Below are positions 25,929 to 37,100 of a stretch of DNA of 64,000 bases, in pieces. This DNA comes from Ptiloglossa arizonensis. Taxonomy: Eukaryota > Arthropoda > Insecta > Hymenoptera > Colletidae. The notes below the pieces were generated by a model. It was not told the DNA's origin, did not search any database, and saw only the letters and a program-made list of their open reading frames with translations. Numbering within the stretch: the stretch's first letter is position 1; each line of letters begins with the position of its first letter. Made by a program: the position numbers and the translations under genes. The stretch spans positions 351,496 to 415,495 of the forward strand of contig NW_027478873.1 of NCBI RefSeq assembly GCF_051014685.1, given 5' to 3'.

Positions 25929-27028
25929 ATGATTTCTCAACCATTCCTTAAATTCAAGCTTCCATATCTCGCGAACGGAATGACGAACTCGAGAAATACC
26001 TGTTGCATCTGAAAGTAGAAACTCGCCCGATTACAATGGTGTCTGTACTTATCCCCTCGGCCATTCCAGTTATTGGTTTCGAGTATCAGACTTGGAAAAT
26101 TTTGATGGTTTCTCAACCATTCCTTAACTTCAAACTCACATATCTCGCAAGCGGATTGACGAACTCGAGAAATACCTGTTGCATCTGAAAGTAGAAGCAC
26201 GGCCGATTAAAATGGTGTGTGTACTTTTCCCCTAGGGCATTCCAGTTAATGGTTTCGAGTATCAGATTTGCGAAAACATTGATGGATTCTCAACCATTCC
26301 TTAACTTCAAACTCCCATATCTCGCGAACGGATTGACGAACTCGAGAAATTCCTGTTGCATCTGAAAGTAGAAACGCGCCCGATTACAATTGTGTGTGTA
26401 CTATTCCCCCACGCCATTCCAGTTAATGGTTTCGAGTATCAGTCCAGCGAAAATTTTGATGGTTTCTCAACCATTCCTTAACTTCAAACTGCCATATCTC
26501 GCGAACGGATTGACGAACTCGAGAAATTCCTGTTGCATCTGAAGGCAGAAACTCTCCCGATTACAAAGGTATGTGTATTTTTGCCCTAGGCCATTCCAGT
26601 TATTGGTTTCGATTATCAGACTTGCGACAATTTTGATGGTTTCTCAAGCATTCCTTAACTTCTAACTCCCATATCTCGGGAACGGATTGACGAACTCGAT
26701 TATTTCCTGTTGCATCTGAAAGTAGAAACTCGACCGATTAGAATGGTGTGTGTGCTTTTCCCCTAGGTCATTCCAGTTATTCGTTTCTAGCATCAGAAAT
26801 GCGAAAATTTTGATGGTTTCTCAACCTTTCCTTAACTTCAAACTCCCATATCTCGCCAACGGATTGACGAGCTCGAGAAACTCCTGTTGAATCTGAAAGT
26901 AGAAACTCTCCCGATTACAAAGGTATATGTATTTTTCCCCTAGGCCATAGTAGTTATTGGTTTCGCGTACCAGACTTGCAAAAATTGTGATGGTCTCTCA
27001 ACCATTCCTTAATTTCAAACTCCCATAT
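25929..27028 (+). repeat. Partial 8-mer-type block (Q') preceding the 17-mer HOR
   Basis: Matches 28759-29860 over its length, including AAATTCAAGCTTCC, ACTTGGAAAATTTTG, TTCCCCCACGCC and CTTGCGACAATTTTG. It lacks the last monomer of the complete Q block. It shows that alternation of the two block types began before 27029. Confidence 0.82.
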
Positions 27029-28620
27029 CTCGCGAACGGATTGACGAACTCGATTATTTTCTGTTGCATCTGAAAGTAGAAAGTCAACCGATTACAATGG
27101 TGTGTGTACTTTTCCCCTAGGTCATTCCAGTTATTCGTTTCTAGCATCAGAATTGCAAAAATTTTGATGATTTCTCAACCATTCCTTAAATTCAAGCTTC
27201 CATATCTCGCGAACGGAATGACGAACTCGAGAAATTCCTGTTGCATCTGAAAGTAGAAACTCGCCCGATTACAATGGTGTCTGTGCTTATCCCCTCGGCC
27301 ATTCCAGTTATTGGTTTCGAGTATCAGACTTGGAAAATTTTGATGGTTTCTCAACCATTCCTTAACTTCAAACTCACATATCTCGCAAGCGGATTGACGA
27401 ACTCGAGAAATACCTGTTGCATCTGAAAGTAGAAGCACGGCCGATTAAAATGGTGTGTGTACTTTTCCCCTAGGGCATTCCAGTTAATGGTTTCGAGTAT
27501 CAGATTTGCGAAAACATTGATGGATTCTCAACCATTCCTTAACTTCAAACTCCCATATCTCGCGAACGGATTGACGAACTCGAGAAATTCCTGTTGCATC
27601 TGAAAGTAGAAACGCGCCCGATTACAATTGTGTGTGTACTATTCCCCCACGCCATTCCAGTTAATGGTTTCGAGTATCAGTCCAGCGAAAATTTTGATGG
27701 TTTCTCAACCATTCCTTAACTTCAAACTGCCATATCTCGCGAACGGATTGACGAACTCGAGAAATTCCTGTTGCATCTGAAGGCAGAAACTCTCCCGATT
27801 ACAAAGGTATGTGTATTTTTGCCCTAGGCCATTCCAGTTATTGGTTTCGATTATCAGACTTGCGAAAATTTTGATGGTTTCTCAACCGTTCCTTAATTTC
27901 AAACTCCCATATCTCGCGAACGGATTGACGAACTCGAGAAATTCCTCTTGCATCTGAAAGTAGAAACTCGCCCGATTACAAAGGTATGTGAATTTTTCCC
28001 CTAGGCCATAGTAGTTATTGGTTTCGGGTATCAGACTTGCGAAAATTTTGATGGTTTCTCAAGCATTCCTTAACTTCTAACTCCCATATCTCGGGAACGG
28101 ATTGACAAACTCGATTATTTCCTGTTGCATTTGAAAGTAGAAACTCGACCGATTAGAATGGTGTGTGTACTTTTCCCCTAGGTCATTCCAGTTATTCGTT
28201 TCAAGCATCAGAAATGCGAAAATTTTGATGGTTTCTCAACCATTCCTTAACTTCAAACTCCCATATCTCGCGAACGGATTGACGAGCTCGAGAAATTCCT
28301 GTTGAATCTGAAAGTAGAAACTCGCCCAATTACAAAGGTATGTGTATTTTTCCCCTAGGCCATAGTAGTTATTGGTTTCGAGTATCAGACTTGCAAAAAT
28401 TGTGATGGTCTCTCAACCATTCCTTAATTTCAAACTCCCATATCTCGCGAACGAATTAACGAACTCGAGAAATTCCTGTTGCATGTGAAAGTAGAAACTC
28501 GCCCCATTACAATGGTGTGTATACTTTTCACCTAGGCCATTCCAGTTATTGGTTTCGAGTACCACACTTGCGAAAATTTTGGTGGTTTCTCAACCATTCC
28601 ATAACTTCAAACTCCCATAT
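27029..28620 (+). repeat. 17-mer HOR: 9-monomer block P, copy 1 (1592 bp)
   Basis: Begins at CTCGCG followed by CTCGATTATTTTCTG and ends before the same combination at 28621. The length is 9 x 177 minus one base, from the ACTTGGAAAATTTTG deletion at 27331. The first half is shared with block Q, then diverges at CTTGCGAAAATTTTG (P) versus CTTGCGACAATTTTG (Q). Confidence 0.9.
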
Positions 28621-30035
28621 CTCGCGAACGGATTGACGAACTCGATTATTTTCTGTTGCATCTGAAAGTAGAAAGTCAACCGATTACAATGGTGTGTGTA
28701 CTTTTCCCCTAGGTCATTCCAGTTATTCGTTTCTAGCATCAGAATTGCAAAAATTTTGATGATTTCTCAACCATTCCTTAAATTCAAGCTTCCATATCTC
28801 GCGAACGGAATGACGAACTCGAGAAATTCCTGTTGCATCTGAAAGTAGAAACTCGCCCGATTACAATGGTGTCTGTGCTTATCCCCTCGGCCATTCCAGT
28901 TATTGGTTTCGAGTATCAGACTTGGAAAATTTTGATGGTTTCTCAACCATTCCTTAACTTCAAACTCACATATCTCGCAAGCGGATTGACGAACTCGAGA
29001 AATACCTGTTGCATCTGAAAGTAGAAGCACGGCCGATTAAAATGGTGTGTGTACTTTTCCCCTAGGGCATTCCAGTTAATGGTTTCGAGTATCAGATTTG
29101 CGAAAACATTGATGGATTCTCAACCATTCCTCAACTTCAAACTCCCATATCTCGCGAACGGATTGACGAACTCGAGAAATTCCTGTTGCATCTGAAAGTA
29201 GAAACGCGCCCGATTACAATTGTGTGTGTACTATTCCCCCACGCCATTCCAGTTAATGGTTTCGAGTATCAGTCCAGCGAAAATTTTGATGGTTTCTCAA
29301 CCATTCCTTAACTTCAAACTGCCATATCTCGCGAACGGATTGACGAACTCGAGAAATTCCTGTTGCATCTGAAGGCAGAAACTCTCCCGATTACAAAGGT
29401 ATGTGTATTTTTGCCCTAGGCCATTCCAGTTATTGGTTTCGATTATCAGACTTGCGACAATTTTGATGGTTTCTCAAGCATTCCTTAACTTCTAACTCCC
29501 ATATCTCGGGAACGGATTGACGAACTCGATTATTTCCTGTTGCATCTGAAAGTAGAAACTCGACCGATTAGAATGGTGTGTGTGCTTTTACCCTAGGTCA
29601 TTCCAGTTATTCGTTTCTAGCATCAGAAATGCGAAAATTTTGATGGTTTCTCACCCTTTCCTTAACTTCAAACTCCCATATCTCGCCAACGGATTGACGA
29701 GCTCGAGAAATTCCTGTTGAATCTGAAAGTAGAAACTCTCCCGATTACAAAGGTATATGTATTTTTCCCCTAGGCCATAGTAGTTATTGGTTTCGCGTAC
29801 CAGACTTGCAAAAATTGGGATGGTCTCTCAACCATTCCTTAATTTCAAACTCCCATATCTCGCGAACGAATTAACGAACTCGAGAAATTCCTGTTGCATG
29901 TGAAAGTAGAAACTCGCCCCATTACAATGGTGTGTATACTTTTCACCTAGGCCATTCCAGTTATTGGTTTCGAGTACCACACTTGCGAAAATTTTGGTGG
30001 TTTCTCAACCATTCCATAACTTCAAACTACCATAT
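28621..30035 (+). repeat. 17-mer HOR: 8-monomer block Q, copy 1 (1415 bp)
   Basis: Follows P directly. The length is 8 x 177 minus one base. It ends with the monomer carrying CGAACGAATTAACG and the accelerated-variant motif TTTTGGTGG, shared with the end of P. P plus Q make one full 17-mer of 3007 bp. Confidence 0.9.
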
Positions 30036-31626
30036 CTCGCGAACGGATTGACGAACTCGATTATTTTCTGTTGCATCTGAAAGTAGAAAGTCAACCGATT
30101 ACAATGGTGTGTGTACTTTTCCCCTAGGTCATTCCAGTTATTCGTTTCTAGCATCAGAATTGCAAAAATTTGATGATTTCTCAACCATTCCTTAAATTCA
30201 AGCTTCCATATCTCGCGAACGGAATGACGAACTCGAGAAATTCCTGTTGCATCTGAAAGTAGAAACTCGCCCGATTACAATGGTGTCTGTGCTTATCCCC
30301 TCGGCCATTCCAGTTATTGGTTTCGAGTATCAGACTTGGAAAATTTTGATGGTTTCTCAACCATTCCTTAACTTCAAACTCACATATCTCGCAAGCGGAT
30401 TGACGAACTCGAGAAATACCTGTTGCATCTGAAAGTAGAAGCACGGCCGATTAAAATGGTGTGTGTACTTTTCCCCTAGGGCATTCCAGTTAATGGTTTC
30501 GAGTATCAGATTTGCGAAAACATTGATGGATTCTCAACCATTCCTTAACTTCAAACTCCCATATCTCGCGAACGGATTGACGAACTCGAGAAATTCCTGT
30601 TGCATCTGAAAGTAGAAACGCGCCCGATTACAATTGTGTGTGTACTATTCCCCCACGCCATTCCAGTTAATGGTTTCGAGTATCAGTCCAGCGAAAATTT
30701 TGATGGTTTCTCAACCATTCCTTAACTTCAAACTGCCATATCTCGCGAACGGATTGACGAACTCGAGAAATTCCTGTTGCATCTGAAGGCAGAAACTCTC
30801 CCGATTACAAAGGTATGTGTATTTTTGCCCTAGGCCATTCCAGTTATTGGTTTCGATTATCAGACTTGCGAAAATTTTGATGGTTTCTCAACCGTTCCTT
30901 AATTTCAAACTCCCATATCTCGCGAACGGATTGACGAACTCGAGAAATTCCTCTTGCATCTGAAAGTAGAAACTCGCCCGATTACAAAGGTATGTGAATT
31001 TTTCCCCTAGGCCATAGTAGTTATTGGTTTCGGGTATCAGACTTGCGAAAATTTTGATGGTTTCTCAAGCATTCCTTAACTTCTAACTCCCATATCTCGG
31101 GAACGGATTGACAAACTCGATTATTTCCTGTTGCATTTGAAAGTAGAAACTCGACCGATTAGAATGGTGTGTGTACTTTTCCCCTAGGTCATTCCAGTTA
31201 TTCGTTTCTAGCATCAGAAATGCGAAAATTTTGATGGTTTCTCAACCATTCCTTAACTTCAAACTCCCATATCTCGCGAACGGATTGACGAGCTCGAGAA
31301 ATTCCTGTTGAATCTGAAAGTAGAAACTCGCCCAATTACAAAGGTATGTGTATTTTTCCCCTAGGCCATAGTAGTTATTGGTTTCGAGTATCAGACTTGC
31401 AAAAATTGTGATGGTCTCTCAACCATTCCTTAATTTCAAACTCCCATATCTCGCGAACGAATTAACGAACTCGAGAAATTCCTGTTGCATGTGAAAGTAG
31501 AAACTCGCCCCATTACAATGGTGTGTATACTTTTCACCTAGGCCATTCCAGTTATTGGTTTCGAGTACCACACTTGCGAAAATTTTGGTGGTTTCTCAAC
31601 CATTCCATAACTTCAAACTCCCATAT
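30036..31626 (+). repeat. 17-mer HOR: block P, copy 2 (1591 bp)
   Basis: Second P block, nearly identical to 27029-28620. It carries a private one-base deletion near 30168 (AAAAATTTGATG where the other copies read AAAAATTTTGATG). Confidence 0.9.
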
Positions 31627-32722
31627 CTCGCGAACGGATTGACGAACTCGATTATTTTCTGTTGCATCTGAAAGTAGAAAGTCAACCGATTACAATGGTG
31701 TGTGTACTTTTCCCCTAGGTCATTCCAGTTATTCGTTTCTAGCATCAGAATTCCAAAAATTTTGATGATTTCTCAACCATTCCTTAAATTCAAGCTTCCA
31801 TATCTCGCGAACGGAATGACGAACTCGAGAAATTCCTGTTGCATCTGAAAGTAGAAACTCGCCCGATTACAATGGTGTCTGTGCTTATCCCCTCGGCCAT
31901 TCCAGTTATTGGTTTCGAGTATCAGACTTGGAAAATTTTGATGGTTTCTCAACCATTCCTTAACTTCAAACTCACATATCTCGCAAGCGGATTGACGAAC
32001 TCGAGAAATACCTGTTGCATCTGAAAGTAGAAGCACGGCCGATTAAAATGGTGTGTGTACTTTTCCCCTAGGGCATTCCAGTTAATGGTTTCGAGTATCA
32101 GATTTGCGAAAACATTGATGGATTCTCAACCATTCCTTAACTTCAAACTCCCATATCTCGCGAACGGATTGACGAACTCGAGAAATTCCTGTTGCATCTG
32201 AAAGTAGAAACGCGCCCGATTACAATTGTGTGTGTACTATTCCCCCACGCCATTCCAGTTAATGGTTTCGAGTATCAGTCCAGCGAAAATTTTGATGGTT
32301 TCTCAACCATTCCTTAACTTCAAACTGCCATATCTCGCGAACGGATTGACGAACTCGAGAAATTCCTGTTGCATCTGAAGGCAGAAACTCTCCCGATTAC
32401 AAAGGTATGTGTATTTTTGCCCTAGGCCATTCCAGTTATTGGTTTCGATTATCAGACTTGCGACAATTTTGATGGTTTCTCAAGCATTCCTTAACTTCTA
32501 ACTCCCATATCTCGGGAACGGATTGACGAACTCGATTATTTCCTGTTGCATCTGAAAGTAGAAACTCGACCGATTAGAATGGTGTGTGTGCTTTTACCCT
32601 AGGTCATTCCAGTTATTCGTTTCTAGCATCAGAAATGCGAAAATTTTGATGGTTTCTCACCCTTTCCTTAACTTCAAACTCCCATATCTCGCCAACGGAT
32701 TGACGAGCTCGAGAAATTCCTG
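31627..32722 (+). repeat. 17-mer HOR: block Q, truncated copy 2
   Basis: Matches 28621-29716 at an offset of 3006 bp, sharing TGTGCTTTTACCCTAGG and TTTCTCACCCTTTCC with Q copy 1 (Q' has TTTTCCCCTAGG there). At about 32723 the match jumps to a P-type stretch (31131-31410), ending with a 2-bp deletion near 33005. This is where the regular 17-mer order stops. Confidence 0.87.
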
Positions 32723-35666
32723 TTGCATTTGAAAGTAGAAACTCGACCGATTAGAATGGTGTGTGTACTTTTCCCCTAGGTCATTCCAGTTATTCGTTTC
32801 TAGCATCAGAAATGCGAAAATTTTGATGGTTTCTCAACCATTCCTTAACTTCAAACTCCCATATCTCGCGAACGGATTGACGAGCTCGAGAAATTCCTGT
32901 TGAATCTGAAAGTAGAAACTCGCCCAATTACAAAGGTATGTGTATTTTTCCCCTAGGCCATAGTAGTTATTGGTTTCGAGTATCAGACTTGCAAAAATTG
33001 TGATGGTCTCAACCATTCCTTAATTTCAAACTCCCATATCTCGCGAACGGTTTGACGAACTCGAGAAATTCATGTTGCATCTGAAAGTAGAAACTCGACC
33101 GATTAGAATGGTGTGTGTGCTTTTCCCCTAGGTCATTCCAGTTATTCGTTTCTAGCATCAGAAATGCGAAAATTTTGATAGTTTCTCAACCATTCCTTAA
33201 ATTCAAGCTTCCATATCTCGCGAACGGAATGACGAACTCGAGAAATTCCTGTTGCATCTGAAAGTAGAAACGCGCCCGATTACAATTGTGTGTGTACTAT
33301 TCCCCTAGGCCATTCCAGTTAATGGTTTCGAGTATCAGTCCAGCGAAAATTTTGATAGTTTCTCAAGCATTGCTTAACTTCAAACTCACATATCTCGCGA
33401 ACGGATTGCCGAATCCGAAAAATTTCTGTTGCATCTGTTAGTAGAAACTCTCCCGATTACAACGGTGTGTGTACTTTTCCCCCAGGTCATTCCAGTTATT
33501 CGTTTCTAGCATCAGACCTGCGACAATTTTGATGGTTTCTCAACCATTCCTTAACTTCAAACTCCCATATCTCGCGAACGGGTTGACGAACTCGAGAAAT
33601 TCCTGTTGCATCTGAAAGTAGAAACTCGCCCGATTACAAAGGTATGTGTATTTTTGCCCTAGGCCATAGTAGTTATTGGTTTCGAGTATCAGACTTGCGA
33701 ACATTGTGATGGTTTCTCAACAATTCCTTAACTTCAAGCTCCCATATCTCGCGAACGGATTGACGGACACCAGAAATTCCGGTTGCATCTGGAAGAAGAA
33801 ACTCTCCCGATTACAACGGCATACCATTTATTCGTTTCTAGCATCAGACCTGCGAAAATTTTGAAGGTTTCTCAACCATTCCTTAACTTCAAACTCCCAT
33901 ATCTCGCGAACGGATTGACGAACTCGAGAAATTCCTGTTGCATCTAAAAGTAGAAACAGGCCCGATTACAATGGTGTGCGTATTTTTGCCCTAGGCCACA
34001 GTAGTTATTTGTTTCGAGTATCAGACTTTCGAAAATTTTGATGGTATCTCAACATTTCCTTAACTTCAAACTCCTATATCTCGCGAACGGATTGACGAAC
34101 TCGAGCAATTCCTGTTGCATCCGAAAGTAGAAACTCGCCCGATTACAAAGGTATGTGTATTTTTCCCGTAGGCCGTTGTAGTTATTGGTTTCGCGTATCA
34201 CACTCGCGCAAATTTTGATGGTTTCTCAACCTTTCCTTAACTTCAAACTCCTATATCTCGCGAACGGATTGACGAACTCGAGAAATTCCTGTTGCATCTG
34301 AAAGTAGAAACGCGCCCGATTACAATGGTGTGTGTACTATTACCCTAGGCCATTCCAGTTAATGGTTTCGAGTATCATTCCAGCGAAAATTTTGATGGTT
34401 TCTCAAGCATTGCTTAACTTCAAACTCACATATCTCGCGAACGGATTGCCGAATCCGAAAAATTTCTGTTGCATCTGAAAGTAGAAACTGTCCCGATTAC
34501 AACGGTATGTGTATTTTTCCCCTAGGCCATTGTAGTTATTGGTTTCGAGTATCAGACTTGCGAAAATTGTGATGGTTTCTCAACCATTCCTTAACATCAA
34601 ACTCACATATCTCGCGAACGGGTTGACGAACTCGAGAAGTTCCTGTTGCATCTGAAAGTAGAAACTCGCCCGATTACATTGGTTTGTGTACTTTTCCCCT
34701 AGGCCATTCCAGTTTTTCGTTTCTAGCATCAGAATTGCGAAAATTTTGATGGTTTCTCAACCATCTCTTAACTCCAAACTCCGATATTTCGCGAACGCTT
34801 TGACGAATCCGAAAAAATTTCTGTTGCATCTGAAAGTAGAAACTCTCCCGATTACTATGGTATGTGAATTTTTCCCCCAAGCCTTTGTAGTTGTTGGTTT
34901 CGAGTATCAGACTTGCGAAAATTTTGATGGTTTCTCAACCATTCCTTAATTTCAAACTCACATATCTCGCGAACGGATTGACGAACTCGAGAAATTCCTG
35001 TTGCATCTGAATGTTGAAACCCGCCCGATTACAATGGTGTGTGTACTTTTTCCCTGGGCCTTTCAATTATTGGTTTCGAGTATCAGACCTGCGAAAATTT
35101 TGATTGTTTCTCAACCATTCCTTAAATTCAAGCTACCATATCTCGCGAAAGGAATGACGAACTCGAGAAATTCCTCTTGCATCTGAAAGCAGAAACTCGC
35201 TCGATTACAATGGTATGTGTATTTTTGCCCTAGGCCACAGTAGTTATTGGTTTCGAGTATCAGGCTTGTGAAAATTGTGATGGTTTCTCAACCTTTCCTT
35301 AACTTCAATCTCCCATATCTCGCGAACGGATTGACGAACTCGAGAAATTCCTGTTGCATCTGAAACCAGAAACTCGTCCGATTACAACGGTATGTGTATT
35401 TTTGCCCTAGGCCATAGTAGTTGTTGGTTTCGAGTATCAGACTTGCGAAAATTTTGTTGGTTTCTCAACCATTCCTTAACTTCAAACTCCCATATCTCGC
35501 GAACGGATTGACGAACTCGAGAATTTCCTATTGCATCTGAAAGCAGAAACTCGCCCGATTACAAAGGTATGTGTATTTTTCCCCTAGGCCATTCCAGTTT
35601 TTCGTTTCTAGTATCAGACTTGCGAAAATTTTGATGGTTTCTCAACCATTCCTTAACTTCAAACTC
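32723..35666 (+). repeat. Diverged satellite monomers with little higher-order order
   Basis: Monomers are still phased at 177 bp, but each has its own set of substitutions and long matches are hard to find. It includes GATTGCCGAATCCG monomers (33404, 34444), the 155-bp short monomer, and a one-base-long monomer near 34805. Greater divergence between neighbours suggests an older part of the array, less touched by recent block amplification. Confidence 0.75.
33748..33902 (+). repeat. Truncated monomer, 155 bp
   Basis: CTCGCG at 33748 and the next at 33903 are 155 bp apart. The missing 22 bp fall in the variable block: GGCATACCATTTATTCG replaces the usual GTGTATTTT...CCTAGG...CCAGTTATTCG region, removing the CCTAGG site and the pyrimidine run. 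It is the only large internal deletion I found in the window. Confidence 0.85.
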
Positions 35667-37100
35667 ACATATCTCGCGAACGGATTGACGAACTCGAGAA
35701 ATTCCTGTTGCATCTGAATGTAGAAACCCGCCCGATTACAATGGTGTGTGTACTTTTTCCCTGGGCCGTTTCAATTATTGGTTTCGAGTATCAGACCTGC
35801 GAAAATTTTGATTGTTTCTCAACCATTCCTTAAATTCAAGCTACCATATCTCGCGAACGGAATGACGAACTCGAGAAATTCCTGTTGCATCTGAAAGTAG
35901 GAACTCGCCCGATTACAATGGTGTGTGTACTTATCCCCTAGGCCATTCCAGTTATTGGTTTCGAGTATCAGACTTGCGAAAATTTTGATGGTTTCTCAAC
36001 CATTCCTTAACTTCAAACTCCCATATCTCGCGAACGGATTGACGAACTCGAGAATTTCCTATTGCATCTGAAAGCAGAAACTCTCCCGATTACAACGGTA
36101 TGTGTAATTTCCCCTAGGCTATTGTAGTTATTGGTTTCGAGTATCAGACTTGCGAAAATTGTGATGGTTTCTCAACCTTTCCTTAACTTCAATCTCCCAT
36201 ATCTCGCGAACGCATTGACGAACTCGAGAAATTCCTGTTGCATCTGAAAGTAGAAACTCGCCCGATTACAAAGGTATGTGTATTTTTCCCCTAGGCCTTT
36301 TTAGTTATTGGTTTCGCGTATCAGACTTGCGCAAATTTTGATGGTTTCTCAAGCATTGCTTAGCTTCAAACTCACATATCTCGCGAACGGATTGACGAAC
36401 TCGAGAAGTTCCTGTTGCATCTGAATGTAGAAACCCGCCCGATTACAATGGTGTGTGTACTTTTTCCCTGGGCCGTTTCAATTATTGGTTTCGAGTATCA
36501 GACCTGCGAAAATTTTGATTGTTTCTCAACCATTCCTTAAATTCAAGCTACCATATCTCGCGAACGGAATGACGAACTCGAGAAATTCCTGTTGCATCTG
36601 AAAGTAGGAACTCGCCCGATTACAATGGTGTGTGTACTTATCTCCTAGGCCATTCCAGTTATTGGTTTCGAGTATCAGACTTGCGAAAATTTTGATGGTT
36701 TCTCAACCATTCCTTAACTTCAAACTCCCATATCTCGCGAACGGATTGACGAACTCGAGAATTTCCTATTGCATCTGAAAGCAGAAACTCTCCCGATTAC
36801 AACGGTATGTGTAATTTCCCCTAGGCTATTGTAGTTATTGGTTTCGAGTATCAGACTTGCGAAAATTGTGATGGTTTCTCAACCTTTCCTTAACTTCAAT
36901 CTCCCATATCTCGCGAACGCATTGACGAACTCGAGAAATTCCTGTTGCATCTGAAAGTAGAAACTCGCCCGATTACAAAGGTATGTGTATTTTTCCCCTA
37001 GGCCTTTTTAGTTATTGGTTTCGCGTATCAGACTTGCGCAAATTTTGATGGTTTCTCAAGCATTGCTTAGCTTCAAACTCACATATCTCGCGAACGGATT
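35667..37100 (+). repeat. 4-monomer tandem duplication (2 x 707 bp)
   Basis: GAATGTAGAAACCCGCC lies at about 35716 and 36423, 707 bp apart. Both units share CTTTTTCCCTGGGCCGTTTC, GTGTAATTTCCCC (one base short) and TCAAGCATTGCTTAGC. The copies end at about 37100 with GATTGCCGAATCCG in the second. A related arrangement is found at 41700-42250. Confidence 0.85.

Noticed and set aside
30160..30175. One-base deletion in block P copy 2 as a functional variant
   Set aside because: It is a private T-run loss in one of several copies and could equally be a sequencing error.
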